DNA of 64,000 bases, taken from NCBI GenBank assembly GCA_947095585.1, contig OX352761.1, positions 32,579,777 through 32,643,776 of the forward strand, in the 5' to 3' direction. Source of the DNA: Nephrocerus scutellatus (Eukaryota; Arthropoda; Insecta; Diptera; Pipunculidae). The notes below the pieces were generated by a model. That model saw nothing but the letters and a program-made list of their open reading frames with translations, searched no databases and was not told where the DNA came from. The translations under genes were made by a program, and so were the position numbers. The stretch's first letter is position 1. Every line of letters starts with the position of its first letter. Shown here one piece after another: positions 43,525 through 54,490 of the stretch.

Positions 43525-43556
43525 GATGAAAATAAATGAAATGAAATGAAAAATGA
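43525..43556 (+). repeat. (AATGA)n 3' tail of the LINE
   Basis: 'aaataaatgaaatgaaatga' and similar pentamers close the LINE; HINE-like copy I starts directly after. Confidence 0.7.
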
Positions 43557-43787
43557 AATATTTCATGTAAATTCGCTAATCGACCTTGGGACCCGATTAC
43601 TTCCAAATTTTAATAGAAAGGGTTGTAATCGGAGATACACATGTGTACAAAATTTTAATAAAATGGGGGTTTAGGAAGTGAATAAAAAATTTATCATAAA
43701 ATTTGGCCACAAACACACAAGCCACAAACAAACACTCGCCGACGCGAAGTTAATGTAGAGAATTTAAAAATGTAGAGAATTTAAAAA
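43557..43787 (+). mobile_element. HINE-like copy I with doubled terminus
   Basis: Short copy: 5' inner motif 'gtaaattcgctaa', one monomer ('gggacccgattacttcc' to 'acacatgtgtacaaaatttt'), a (CACAAAC)n slot at 43,707-43,738, then the terminus at 43,770. The last 17 bases (TGTAGAGAATTTAAAAA) are repeated once more, to 43,787. It joins a truncated minus-strand LINE. Confidence 0.7.
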
Positions 43788-45800
43788 TGAAAGGATTACG
43801 ACCGGCTCTACCGGGTGACTGACACTAATTGTTACCAACTTCAGACTATCATTAATATAAGACTTGAAATATTCAAGTAATATACTCATGTCCTGTTCCA
43901 TATTAATAATTATAACAGAAGGATCCTTTGTTTCATAGATAACTGCAGTATCATCCACAAACATATTAATTTATCCAATCAGAGGCAGAAATGGAATGTC
44001 ATTACAATTATTAAGAGCAGTAGTGGTCCTATTACACTACCTTGATGAACCCCACAATTAACATCGCGCACAATGCTTCTAATCCCATCAACCATTACGT
44101 AATATTGTCGATTATTTAAGTAACTACTGATTAGTTTGTAAGATATTCCACGAAATCCAAAACAAAATAATTTATTCAGAAGTAATTTGTGATCAATCGT
44201 GTCAAATGATTTCTTGAGATCAACAAATATGGTGCCAACGTACTCCTTCCGGTCGAAAGCATTATAAATTAGATTGGTCATCTGCACAAGTGCCATTTCA
44301 GTACCCGTACATTCCCTAAATCCATACTGATAGGCAAAGAAAAATTCCGATTAGTTTAGGAAGTCCCTAAAACGCTTGTTTATATTTTTTCTATGATTTA
44401 ATCAAAAACAGAAAAGGTTGAAATTGGTCTATAATTGGAAATAACTGTCTTATCACCACTTTTAAAAATTAGTATCATCTTAGGAAATTTTATTTGTTTG
44501 GGAAATTTACCAGTTTCAGTAATTGTATTGATTATTTTATACAGATTTTCAGCGAAATTGGACGCGTTTCGCTTTAAAACCTTATTACGAATGTTATCTG
44601 GCCCACAACCCTTACTATTACTTAAAAGGCATATGATGTTATATACTTCCTGAGGAGTATGACAAGAATATAGAATCTAGATAGGTTCACAATATAAGAT
44701 GTATCATTGTAAATACTGCCATTTTGTTCGATAGTTTCAATAGTAGATTAACAATTGTTTCTGTTCAAAAACTTATTGATATTTTTCCATAATTTTTCTG
44801 ACTCACATTGCTAAACAAATTTTCGTAATAACGTTTCTTCCCAAAATACTTCTCAGCTGATATTTTCTTATTAAGAACATGTTAGCTAATAAAAATACAT
44901 TTTTAATTTAAAACGAGTATTGTGCGTAGTACTTTTGTAATTTTTTACTATTCGGTTACGTTTTCCAATGCTATATAATTTCCACAGGTTAAATGTCATC
45001 CAAGGGCAAGAATTATTTTTCAATTTGGCAATAACACTATTAACTACTGTGAATTTTGCAAAATAACTATAATATTTATCATTAATTTGAATAATAGTAG
45101 CTTCTGGATGCGCAGTATCAAAATCTGTTTTAGTGAGAATATCCTCAAAATAATAATCAACTTTCTCAAAATCAATAACTTTTTGTTCTAATTTTTGTCG
45201 GAAAAATTTAGATTTTAAGTAAATGGATGAAAAGATAAAATTATGATCGCTAATATCTGAAAAACATGTTGAGTTATAAACAGTTTTAATGTGAAACTAC
45301 ATACAACATAATAAATAATATATAATCATCCCGGAACTCATTATTATATTTTTATGATCATAAACTATATCCAAGCTTTTATTTACGAAAATATTCAGAT
45401 CTCCTACAATTATTGTTGTATGTTCTATTTAAATCAATGTTATCCAAAAAGCTTAAAAACAATTCCCACTTTAATATTTTAAATTTTAAGCTATTCCTAA
45501 TAAATACTACTAGACCTACTCCTATTCTATCGTCACATCAAGAGAAAATACCTTGAAAATTATTAATTTAAAATGAATTTGCGAGTAAACACCAAGAACC
45601 ATTACATCAATATATTCTTTCAGTCTATTACTAAATATAAGAACATTCTAAAATTTATTTATTCATGCTTTGAACATTATGCTGAAGAATATTTAATCTT
45701 TTTGACGTAGCATCAAATAGTTTTTTGTTCAGTGAATATTCATCAACATTTAAGAAATAATCATTTATGCAATTATTCTCCAATATCTTATTAAATCTAC
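43788..45800 (-). pseudogene. LINE ORF2 remnant: endonuclease and RT
   Basis: The endonuclease end shows VGDLNIFVNK near 45,400 and SDISDHNFIFSS near 45,250. The linker and fingers read CGPDNIRNKVLKRNASNFAE and KSGDKTVISNYRPIS (44,640-44,420). Motif A is IFVDLKKSFDTIDHKLLLNK at 44,240-44,180, then GVHQGSVIGPLL. Motif C is FVDDTAVIY near 43,950. The copy is truncated shortly after. Several frameshifts make it inactive. Confidence 0.75.
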
Positions 45801-45899
45801 TCATAGGATCTTTTAAGATTTAAGATATAAGTGTATATACTAAATTAAAGCTTAGCGAAATGTGTTATCTTACAGTGATGTTGATTTAGTTGCAAGTGA

Positions 45900-46570
45900 C
45901 GTTTCGCTCCCAGATTCGAAGATAATATTTCAGGCAATTGCAGCACTATTATCCACTGGATGGTAGGTCTGGTTAAGAAGAAAAATATCATTGAGCGAGC
46001 TTATACGGTGGGCATCAGATTCAGTAGATTTCCGTAAGTATATTTGACCATTTTTACACCACAAAAATTTAAAGTTGTGTTTTAATTTAATTTTATTTGC
46101 TTCTCGGTATAAATGTGTTTAGAACTGCGTTAAATGGTCCATTATGTACATGCGTTGTTCTGGGTGATTTAGTGGCAATATTACATCCAAATCCTTGGTG
46201 GTAAGAACTTTAACTTTACGAGCTTGTACCAAAATATTGTTTTTTAGTTCAATCGATTTTAATTGGACAATAAAAAAGATCATTTAAGAACGGGTTTGTT
46301 GTGTTATTATTTCTTGTGATATTTATAGCCTTGTGAATTGGCTCAATTGACACCGTGCTTCAAATGCAAGCCACTAATTATAATTCGGTTAGCATTTCCT
46401 TCATGCTTAGGATAATCCCATTCAGCTTCTAAATGTGAAGTTTGGAAGTGTGTGTTCTTTAACAACTGATCTTCGAGATTGTGAACTCTGGACTTAATCG
46501 CGGCATTCTCCGACGTTAGCGATGTTACAATTGCAATCAATTCTGCCAATGCTGAGATTTTTTTTTCCAT
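45900..46570 (-). pseudogene. LINE ORF1 (coiled coil, RNA-binding type)
   Basis: ATG at 46,570 opens MEKKISALAELIAIVTSLTS, a leucine-rich coiled coil, then NRIIISGL. In another frame near 46,060-46,120 it reads FKFLWCKNGQIYLRKSTESD. This order (coiled coil, then an RRM-like or J-domain-like block ending in a 'KFxWxKNGxIxLRK' motif) is seen in ORF1 proteins of CR1/Jockey-like LINEs. It is broken by stops. Confidence 0.6.
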
Positions 46571-46619
46571 AAGTTTAAGATGACCACGTTATATCCAGAA
46601 TCCGGGGAATCATCTTCAT

Positions 46620-47225
46620 CGACGAGTATTGATTGATTCGATGTTGATCGGCAATCTTCACACAATCAATTTGCTGACCGATTATTTACACTATGATTGT
46701 CAATCCCAGAATCCCGAATACCGTGTTTCCGTGATAGAAATCCCAAAAATTAATCCCGGGATTGACATGACACAAGCCCTGGTACGTCGCTACTCTGATT
46801 GTCCTAAGTTTAGTCATTTAGTCGTATATTTAATACAATGACCATGCACTGACGTTGATCCTATGTCTCCTCTTTGCTTGCGCTATGTCTGTGATTCTTC
46901 GAACTCTACAATTCAAATAGGGAAAGAAGATTGTGACGATTTAAAGAGCAAATCTAATGCAGCAATTCAGCAAAGCTAAACTCCAGTTCCGGAAAACCGC
47001 TAAAATAAGGGAAATATACAGCAGCTCAATACAAAAGAGTTAAAAATATTTAAAGGCAACAGACATAAAAGATCAATTTTATAAAAAGCTTACGAATATT
47101 TATATTTAATAGTCCCGACAAGTGTAGAGTCGGAACGAACGTTTTCGGCTGCCGCAATTTCGGTTGTTTCAAAAATCGAAAAAGGCTGATCGAACTTTCT
47201 TTTGGTGAATCGAAATATGTCACGC
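46620..47225 (+). pseudogene. hAT transposase relic (dimerisation end)
   Basis: The plus strand near 47,050-47,190 reads KELKIFKGNRHKRS and then IVPTSVESERTFSAAA. This matches the hAT C-terminal dimerisation signature (PTSVESERxFSxAG). The upstream frame at 46,629-46,841 may belong to it but is not diagnostic. No TIRs were identified. Confidence 0.6.
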
Positions 47226-47559
47226 AATTTGCCGTTTTTAAGATCCGAGAGGTTATTTATAATGCCTCCTATGCATACATGAACAAAAAAGATATTCTAT
47301 TGCGTCCTATTCCACTTCGACCAGGCAGCTTCTGCAGAATTTATTATATTCAACGCCCATCCTTTTCGCGAGATTACCTAGATCACCATTGTCCTATCAA
47401 CCTGCAACCAATTTGAGTTCACGTCCCTGTAGGGATATTAGCGCGAGATCCTTTTTTAAATATTATATATATTATATAATAATATTATTATTATTGTATA
47501 AGTGAATTTAAATACCTAAATAAAATTCGTTTTAAATGTTACAATAATTTTTTTTTCAA
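47226..47559. other. unassigned DNA with TA-rich run
   Basis: Nothing recognised apart from an ATT/TTA run at 47,456-47,500. Confidence 0.4.
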
Positions 47560-47750
47560 AAAAAGGCATGGCATTGCAGATGCGGTATTTTTAATACTTA
47601 AAAATATAATACTTATAATGTTATTGAAAAAAATTTAAAAAAAATTCAGAAAGGAAGAGAAGTTTTAAGGGCTTATCCAACAAATTCCGTGAAATAATTT
47701 GATTTTGATACGCCAGAGCAATTTTGCAATAACGATGCAGTTGAGCAACA
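47560..47750 (-). mobile_element. LINE 3'-end fragment, same family as 7846-8968
   Basis: 'atttgattttgatacgccag', 'agcaattttgcaataacgat' and 'ggcatggcattgc' match 8030-8080 and 7900-7915 closely. Only the last ~30 codons and 3' UTR survive. Confidence 0.65.
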
Positions 47751-47994
47751 TCGTGCATATTATTTTGTATTTTTATTTATTTTTTATTTCCTTATTATTT
47801 ATTTTATGAATGAATAAAATAAAAATAAAATAAATAAAATGTAATAAAATATTTTATGATATAAAAAGGTCAATAAAGCTATACATTCGTTTTAATGAAA
47901 TAAAAATTATTGTGGTGTAATCATTCAATATCATTACCGAAATCACAGGATTACGGGATTGCAAACCCTAATTTAAAGCCTTATTTATGTCTAC
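47751..47994. repeat. low-complexity (AAATA)n-like DNA
   Basis: Runs of TTTATT and AAATAAA at 47,760-47,850; no coding potential. Confidence 0.7.
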
Positions 47995-48327
47995 GCACAG
48001 CGTGGTCTTGAAAATATTTGGAAAGAAGAAGGAAAGAAAGTGGTAGGTGGAGTTGAGTTCACACCCGAGCACTCACAAACTAGAAGATTGTGCTCATTAA
48101 TCCACATTTAGGCTTTTCATCGTATCTTGATTACTTCATATATTAACTCAATCGTGCAAGTAAATACAGCAGTATACGGCAACTGTATATCACATGTACA
48201 GTATCTTATTATGTGTAATCTAGATAATCAGTACAGTGAGAAAAATGCATGCGTTTTTTAACGAACCGGAAATTGAACTCGCTTTCCTTTGAGTGGAGCC
48301 AATGCTTCTAAACACTGCACTGACAAA
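47995..48327 (-). mobile_element. tRNA-derived SINE, family 2 (minus strand)
   Basis: On the minus strand the head is at 48,260-48,327, with box B-like 'gagttcaatttcc'. The body matches 39,965-40,280 in order ('cgtatactgctgta', 'atgaagtaatcaagat', 'gctcgggtgt', 'ctttctttccttcttctttc'). Helitron 2 begins directly at its head. Confidence 0.65.
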
Positions 48328-48588
48328 TCTATATATATAAAATAGAGAATTTATTTGATATTTGTGCCTTACTAGCTCTGTAACGCCTGGACCAATTTGA
48401 ACCAAACTTGGTATACATATTAGTTACTATCTGGAATCAAGTTGGGGGGTAGCACGTTTTTTTGCTGGGGGAGGCGTGGCAGCCGATATAAGTGTCGCAC
48501 CAACAGTTTTCGGTATCGCCTAGACGAATAGTGGTAGTAGTACACTCCTATTGGTGAGTTCTGTATCCCCGCATTGGGGTGGGCGATT

Positions 48589-48902
48589 GATATTAGTGTT
48601 GAGTTTATAGTTTTCAGGGTCGCTGAGTTGAATGGTGATGGTAAGACAGCTCTAGGGGGATGGGGTCGATAACTGAGGGGAGGAGGGTGACCGATGTTAG
48701 TGTCGATTCTATGGTTTTCGGGGTCGCTGAGTAGAATGGTGATGGTAAGACAGGGCTAGTGCGATGGGGTCGATAACTGAGGGGGATGGGGTGATCGATA
48801 TTAGTGTCGATTCTATGGTTTTTGGCGTCGCTGAGTTGAATGGTGATGATAAGACAGCTCTAGGGGGATGGGGTCGATAGTTGATGGGGGGGGGGGTTAA
48901 CC
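48589..48902 (+). repeat. three ~104-bp G-rich tandem repeats in Helitron 2
   Basis: 'gatgttagtgtcgattctat' or near variants start at 48,589, 48,693 and 48,797, with a partial start at 48,903. Each unit carries 'ggtcgctgagttgaatggtg' and a 'gggggatggggtcgat' box. The repeats lie between the Helitron 5' end and its ORF. Confidence 0.85.
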
Positions 48903-49420
48903 GATGTTAGTGTCGAACCCAAATTTGTGCACGGCAGACCACATGAACTTTATTACCTAATAATTATTTTTACCTACTAATGTACATATACAAATTCAAT
49001 ATGTATTTTTAGCATATGCTGGAAAAACCCAAATAAGAGCAGTCGTGTCAATAAATCCGTACCACTGCAAGACACATGAACTTTTATTACTACTATTTAC
49101 TTTTACCTTATCATGTATACATACATATTTCTTCATCCCTTCCTTATATTGAGGATAACTATTGTAAGAATTGTGTATATAAACACAAATCTTTTAAAAA
49201 TAAAAACAGTTCTTAAATATTATTCAAGTGTGCTACAACAAATACGCAATTATATTGAAGTTTAAATAAATTGTATAATGATTACTGTTTACATGTTATA
49301 TACTTTTTTGTACTCTCTACTTTATTTGGGAGTGTGTATTTTACTAATTTAAAATAAAGTTGATTACTTTTTTGTTTTTGTTTTTTACACGGTTTTTAAT
49401 TTGCGACGCAGCGCTAGATA
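48903..49420 (+). other. Helitron 2 leader, no features
   Basis: AT-rich non-coding sequence between the tandem repeats and the ORF; no promoter motif could be singled out. Confidence 0.4.
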
Positions 49421-50536
49421 GCTACTACATCTAGAACTTCGGAGACCGGAAAACAGCGTGAGGACCGACTAGATGATCTGAGAGATAGAGCTACTACGTC
49501 TAGAACTTCAGAGACCAGACAACAGCGTGAAGCCCGACTAGAGGATCAGAGAGAAAAAACTACTACATCTATAGCTGCAGAGACCGGACAACAGCGTGAA
49601 GCCCGACTGGACTATCTGAGAAATAGAGCTACTACTTCTAGAGCTTCAGAGACCAGACAACAGCGTGAAGGATTTCACTATGATCCACACATAGACTACT
49701 CACAATATGAGAGTGTTACCATTGGAAAAATGGAAATGGTTTGTAGTTACTGTCAAGCAAGAAAGTTTAAATCAGAGTCACCTGGTATTTGCTGCAAAAA
49801 TTTAAAAGTGAAACTCATTCCATTAGAATCACCACCACAAAAACTTTTGAGTTACACATCAGGAGCCACGTCGGAGTCAAAGCATTTTCTTAGTAACATC
49901 AGAATATACAATTCATGTTTCCAAATAACATCGTCCTGCGCCACAAACGTTATTCATCAGCCTGGATTACCATCAACATTTACGGTGCATCCACCAAGAT
50001 ATCTACAATTATATTTTATTGGAAACGAACAAATGGAAACTGACCAGAGGTGTACCTATATGTCTGGAACAAGACGTCCGATAGTGTCAAACTTACAGAG
50101 AATGTTTCATGAGCACAATGATCTGATTAAAACTTCTAAAATATCATTGGAACGTACTCCTACGGATGAATATAAAGTTGTCATCAGAGCAGACCGAAGA
50201 GCAGCAGGCGAACACGAACGCCGCTTCAATGCTCCTCAGGTATATAAAGTCGCGGTGGTTATATCAGGTGATGAGTTTGATCAACGGGATATCGTAATTC
50301 AACGAAGAAGCGTATCATTGCAGCGCATTTCAGAAACACATCGATCTTATGATGGTCTCCAGTACCCAGTGATTATTCCCCGTGGTGAAGATGGATATCC
50401 GTTTAATCTGAGGCAGGTCAGCCCAACGACAGGTAACACAACTAGAAAAAAAGTTTCAGCGATGGATTTCTATGCATACAGACTCATGGTTCGAGATGAA
50501 CAGAACCACCATGTCTGCACCACTGCAGACAATTGA
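49421..50536 (+). pseudogene. Helitron 2 N-terminal region with 23-residue repeats
   Basis: The frame is open from 49,418 to a TGA at 50,534, with no ATG before the repeats, so the start is lost. Four 69-bp (23-codon) repeats begin at 49,421, 49,490, 49,559 and 49,628, of the type ATTSRTSETRQQREARLED. Such 23-residue repeats are known at the N-terminus of insect Helitron-like proteins. A zinc-binding block follows (VCSYCQARKF, GICCKNLKVKL), then the Helitron N domain (YLQLYFIGNEQMETDQR, DEYKVVIRADRRAAGEHER, THRSYDGLQYPVI). A frameshift near 50,520 separates it from the next piece. Confidence 0.85.
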
Positions 50537-50740
50537 GTCATCAATTCATCGTTGATATGTATGCAAAAATCGAAAGTGAGCTTCTTCTTTTCATTCATGT
50601 AAATCAACGTAAACTGATAGTTGAAGAATATATTCACCTGAGAGATGCTGTGGTAAATGACGTTAATGTTGAATATCTTGGTGCATTTGTCATACTACCA
50701 GCTACGTTTACAGGCAGTCCCAGACACATGCACATACACA
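50533..50740 (+). pseudogene. Helitron 2 Rep segment up to the LINE
   Basis: Reads HQFIVDMYAKIESELLLFIH, EEYIHLRDAVVND and TFTGSPRHMH, then is cut by the LINE. The sequence resumes at 54,491 with the same HMHEYTQDAMTY context, which also serves as the target duplication. Confidence 0.8.
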
Positions 50741-51401
50741 TACCGCTAGGGCACCCTTGAAGTAGAGTATTGGGCCTGACAACCCCACGGGCCCTAGTCC
50801 GGGGAGTAAAACCACGTCAACAAACCTTGGTTCACCTGCCCCGGGTGATAGTACCATGTGAGTGGCCATAGCCAGGGTTACGGCGATGAAGAAGTCACTG
50901 TCAACCTCTCTAGCATGGAAAAACCAGCTCGCCGAGGCTCTGACGACCGAGTAGGAGCGGTATAACTCCCAACCCGCCCGGAGAAAAAGCCGCGGCCAAC
51001 GAGGGAGCGCGGCATTCAATGAATGAATTAAGACTGAGCCCAGTAAGGTCTTAATTATGGTATACTGGAAGCATCATCTTTATTTGTCAACTCTTGGGCT
51101 GACGTCTGTAGTATTCTGTTACCTGAGTAGGTGAGAGTGAAATTTTGCTAAAATGGCTTTCAGGCTAATGCTACCGGCGCCCCCGTCCCGTTAAAACAGG
51201 ACTCAAAGTACGCTCAATGTTTCGTCGCTATTAAGTTAGTGGTGTAGGTACAGATGAGAACTTCCTGTCTAACACTGATCTGGCTCTGAACACAAGACCC
51301 CATAAGGGCTCGTGTCAACCCATTGCATGGCCTCACTACTTGCATAGATAACCATGGGATCCTTAGGTGACTACACACCCGAGCATTGATAACGGCTTTG
51401 A

Positions 51402-52742
51402 GTGTGGACCAATATTACAATGAATTCTTTAAAATTAGGAGGAGGAGGAGGAGAAGTAGAAGAAGTGGTCGAAGTGAACGCCTTTGGCCAAAAAACACAA
51501 TCGCCAGGACCCACGGAGGTGCGCGTGTCGCCGTCAATCATAAAGAAGACGACGACCGAAAAACTAAAACATCAGAAGTCTGATTTCCTCAAGTTAGGCG
51601 AGCAAATCAGAGAATTGGTAGATATGCTGGAAGATGGAAAAAGGCGGTCTATCCATCAAGCAATGCGTGATGCAATTGATAGCATAAAAAAGCTTTATGA
51701 GCTATCGGCTATCAGCCTTAAAGATGAGAAGGCAAAGGAGGTGATTAAAAAACACACCTCCTCACAAACTTCCCCCTGGCTAAAAGCTACGCTCGAGCCA
51801 AAACGAAAGCAGCCGATAGACAGCAAGACGCCAAATGCAAAAAGGCATCAAAAACAAAAGTCGTTAAAAAAAACCACAGAAAAGGTAACAGCGACTACCG
51901 GAGAAGAAAAATGGAAATGCACCGAAAACGGGAGAAGGCGAATGGGCAAGGGTTGTCGCCAAAGGAAAAAAGGTCAGAACCAACGCCATTAGCAAGAAGA
52001 CTGCCACCAGGCAAACAACAAAAAAAGTCAGAAAGACAAGACCCGACGCTATTGTTATACAAGCGAAGGGTGAAATGTCCTATGCGCAGATTTTGCGCAA
52101 CGTGAAAGCGGACCCAAAAATGGAGCTAATTGGAAAAGAAGTTTCCAGGATCAGGAGAACACAAAAAGGCGATCTTCTCATCCAGCTTAAGGATACAGGG
52201 GAAAAGACCGCCGAATTCAAGAGTGTCCTCAGCGAAGCGTTAGGCGAGCAGGCAATTGTTAGGGCTCTTACCCAACGGACTAGCTAGGACTAGGAAATAA
52301 CTTCAAAAGAGGACATATGCGACGCGTTAAAGTCCCAATTTGACGTAGAAATCATTTCACCGGCTGACTTCCTTTCCTTGCGAAAAGCCTATGGTGGAAC
52401 CCAAACAGCAACAATTAGTCTTCCTGAAGAGTAGGCAAAGAAGCTTCTTGAACAAATAAAAATTAAAATTGGCTGGGTCGTCTGTCGCATCCGCGAACGG
52501 GCACTCCTCAAAAAGTGCTTCAAATGCTTGGAATTTGGGCACTTTGCCAAACAGTGCAAAAACGGAGAAGATCGCTCCAAGCTTTGCATGAGGTGTGGGG
52601 AAAAAGACCACATAGCAAAGAATTGCGTAAAGGAGCCTTCCTGCATGTTCTGTAGAAAGGAACACCCAAAAGAAGCCAAGTACGTAGCGGGCAGCATCAA
52701 GTGTCCGGTCTTTAAGAGAGCTATAACTTCCAGAAGAGTATG
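51402..52742 (+). pseudogene. Waldo-like ORF1 (gag-like, three CCHC knuckles)
   Basis: A start at about 51,420 gives MNSLKLGGGGGEVEEVVEVN. A basic linker follows to 51,990, then after a frameshift GEMSYAQILRNVKADPKMEL and SRIRRTQKGDLLIQLKDTGE. A stop lies at 52,285. The end reads CFKCLEFGHFAKQC, CMRCGEKDHIAKNC and CMFCRKEHPKEAKYVAGSIKC, the usual three-knuckle ORF1 C-terminus of R1-like LINEs, which packages element RNA. It overlaps the ORF2 start: the ORF1 stop and ORF2 ATG share TATGA at 52,739-52,743. Confidence 0.85.
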
Positions 52743-54297
52743 AAGATTATTCAGATAAATCTAAATCACTGCGAGATAGCGCAGGATATCCTGATACAGA
52801 CAACAAAAGACGAGAGAGCGGACATTATGTTATTCAGTGAGCCGTACAAATCTCTTGAGCGAGTGAGTACGCAGCAATGCTAGAGAGCTTAACAGCCGAT
52901 ACTCATGGAAGAGCTCCAGTAGTTATTGGGGGAGATTTTAATGCCTGGGCAACAGACTGGGGCAGCAGACTAACGAATGATAGAGGACGTTATCTGCTAG
53001 AATCTTTCGCAACACTAGAGATAGCAAATAACGGTTGTGTAAATACGTATCGCAAAGCAGGAATGGGATCGATCATCGATATAACCTTTGTTAGCAGCTC
53101 CCTCCTGCGAAACATAAAATAGCGGGTCAGCGAAGAATATACGCACAGCGACCACCAGGCGATTATAATTGAAATCAAAGAAAGAAACCCCGTACAACCC
53201 CCAAAAGTATGGGGTCCTAAATGGAAAGATAATTTCTTTGATATAGAGATGTTTGAGGAGGTCATAAACACAAGCATCCTAACTGAAAGCGGAACAGCTG
53301 ATATCCTGTCGCAACAACTTGCTCGTACAATTACCACAGCGTGCTACGCAGCTATGCCTAGAAGAATACCAAGCAAGAGAGGGGTACGTTGCTGTTGGTG
53401 GAACGAGCAGATAAAAGCACTGAGAGCTATCTGCCTACAAGCCCGGCGCAGAGTTCAGCGTTCAAGAAGGGGTACCGATTTTCAAGAACGGCTTGATATG
53501 CTTAGACTGGCGAGACGAAATTTTAAAAACGCGACTAAGAAAAGCAAGTCAAAATGCTTTAAAGAACTATGTGACGAGGCTGACATCAACCCCTGGGGCA
53601 CAGCTTACAAAATAGTTATGGCAAAGCTCAAAGGCGGTAAGCCCCCACAAATTTCATGCCCAACAATGTTTAGGTCCATCGTAGAACACCTTTTTCCAAA
53701 AGAACCATATACTATGTGCAACATAATTAGAGAAATTAGCACAGAAAGTATCCCAAGGCTAACAGTTGATGAGTTCGTGAACGCAACTAAAAGAATAAGA
53801 GACAACAAAGCTCCTGGACCCGATGGCATTCCTAACAAAGCATTGAAAGCGGCCATACGAAGCAGGCCGGACATGTTCGTAGCATGCATGCAAAGGTGTT
53901 TAGATGAAGGAGATTTCCCTGAACCTTGGAAACTGCAACATTTAGTATTGCTGCCAAAGGGAATCAAACCACCGGGCGATCCATCGTCGTACTGCCCAAT
54001 ATGCCTACTAGACACAATGGGAAAGATACTCGAGCGGATAATAAAGGAGCACTGTCAGATCATCAATTCGGGTTTTGAATAGCTCACCTTTTTGCTCAGA
54101 TTGTCCGGAACTGGAAGAAGACACGGAGCATGCGATTTTCCATTGCGGACGCTTCAGACGCTTCCTTTTAGAAGAAATGCTAAGGATAACTGGACAAAAG
54201 TTTGTGTATTCGTAACGAATGTGCAAAACGAGCTGCGAAGAATCGAAAATATAAGGCGATCAGCAGCAGCAGAAGATGCAGAAGGCATAGAGTAATC
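52740..54297 (+). pseudogene. Waldo-like ORF2: endonuclease, part of RT, C-terminus
   Basis: ATG at 52,740 gives MKIIQINLNHCEIAQDILIQ and LFSEPYKS, the apurinic-type endonuclease start. After a short deletion comes VVIGGDFNAWATDWGS, then SIIDITF and a TAG at 53,120, then THSDHQAIIIEIK. A 277-codon frame (53,249-54,082) carries the linker CCWWNEQIKALRAICL and RT blocks NKAPGPDGIPNKALKAAIRS and KILERIIKEHCQ. At about 54,080 RT motifs A-E are missing. The frame continues directly with the C-terminal finger CSDCPELEEDTEHAIFHCGRF. Dead. Confidence 0.85.
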
Positions 54298-54490
54298 TGC
54301 TAACCAGCCCCGTGATGTAATAGCTAACGGCAGTCCCGCGGGGAGAGTGGTTGAAGTGTGTAAGGAGTACGTATGCGTAATTCCTGGGTCGAACATTCAG
54401 GGTTACGAATCGTGCATGCTAGTACCCCTGGAGCGCTCTACTGGTTTCTTTGGAAGATTCCCCAACTTTGGCACAGCCATAAAAAAAAAA
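54298..54490 (+). other. Waldo-like 3' UTR and poly-A
   Basis: Contains 'cgtgatgtaatagctaacgg' and CAGTCCCGCGGG at 54,311-54,341, shared with 34,630-34,662 of the other copy. It ends in eleven A's. Confidence 0.75.

Larger units (their letters stand above)
43788..46590 (-). mobile_element. LINE relic, ORF1 to RT, minus strand, 3' end lost
   Basis: From right to left: an ORF1 start with coiled coil at 46,570, more ORF1 to about 45,900, an endonuclease remnant at 45,800-45,000, and RT at 44,650-43,790. The 3' end is cut at the HINE-like copy I boundary, just after the RT catalytic motif. Confidence 0.7.
50741..54490 (+). mobile_element. R1-clade (Waldo-like) LINE inside Helitron 2
   Basis: Flanked by 'acatgcacatacac' (50,727-50,740) and 'acatgcacgaatacac' (54,490-54,505), with a poly-A at 54,480-54,490. 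About 660 bp of 5' leader, ORF1, ORF2 and a 3' UTR with TAACGGCAGTCCCGCGGG are present. A deletion at about 54,080 removes most of the RT. The 3' UTR motif and protein similarity tie it to the LINE at 32,275-34,790. Confidence 0.85.

Noticed and set aside
48340..48352. 'tagagaatttatt' just after the Helitron 2 5' end, resembling the HINE-like terminus
   Set aside because: Only ~11 bases match; the full HINE-like 3' terminus and monomers are absent and the Helitron 5' end explains the site.
50708..51019. 103-codon minus frame
   Set aside because: Lies antisense to the GC-richer 5' leader of the Waldo-like LINE; no domain.
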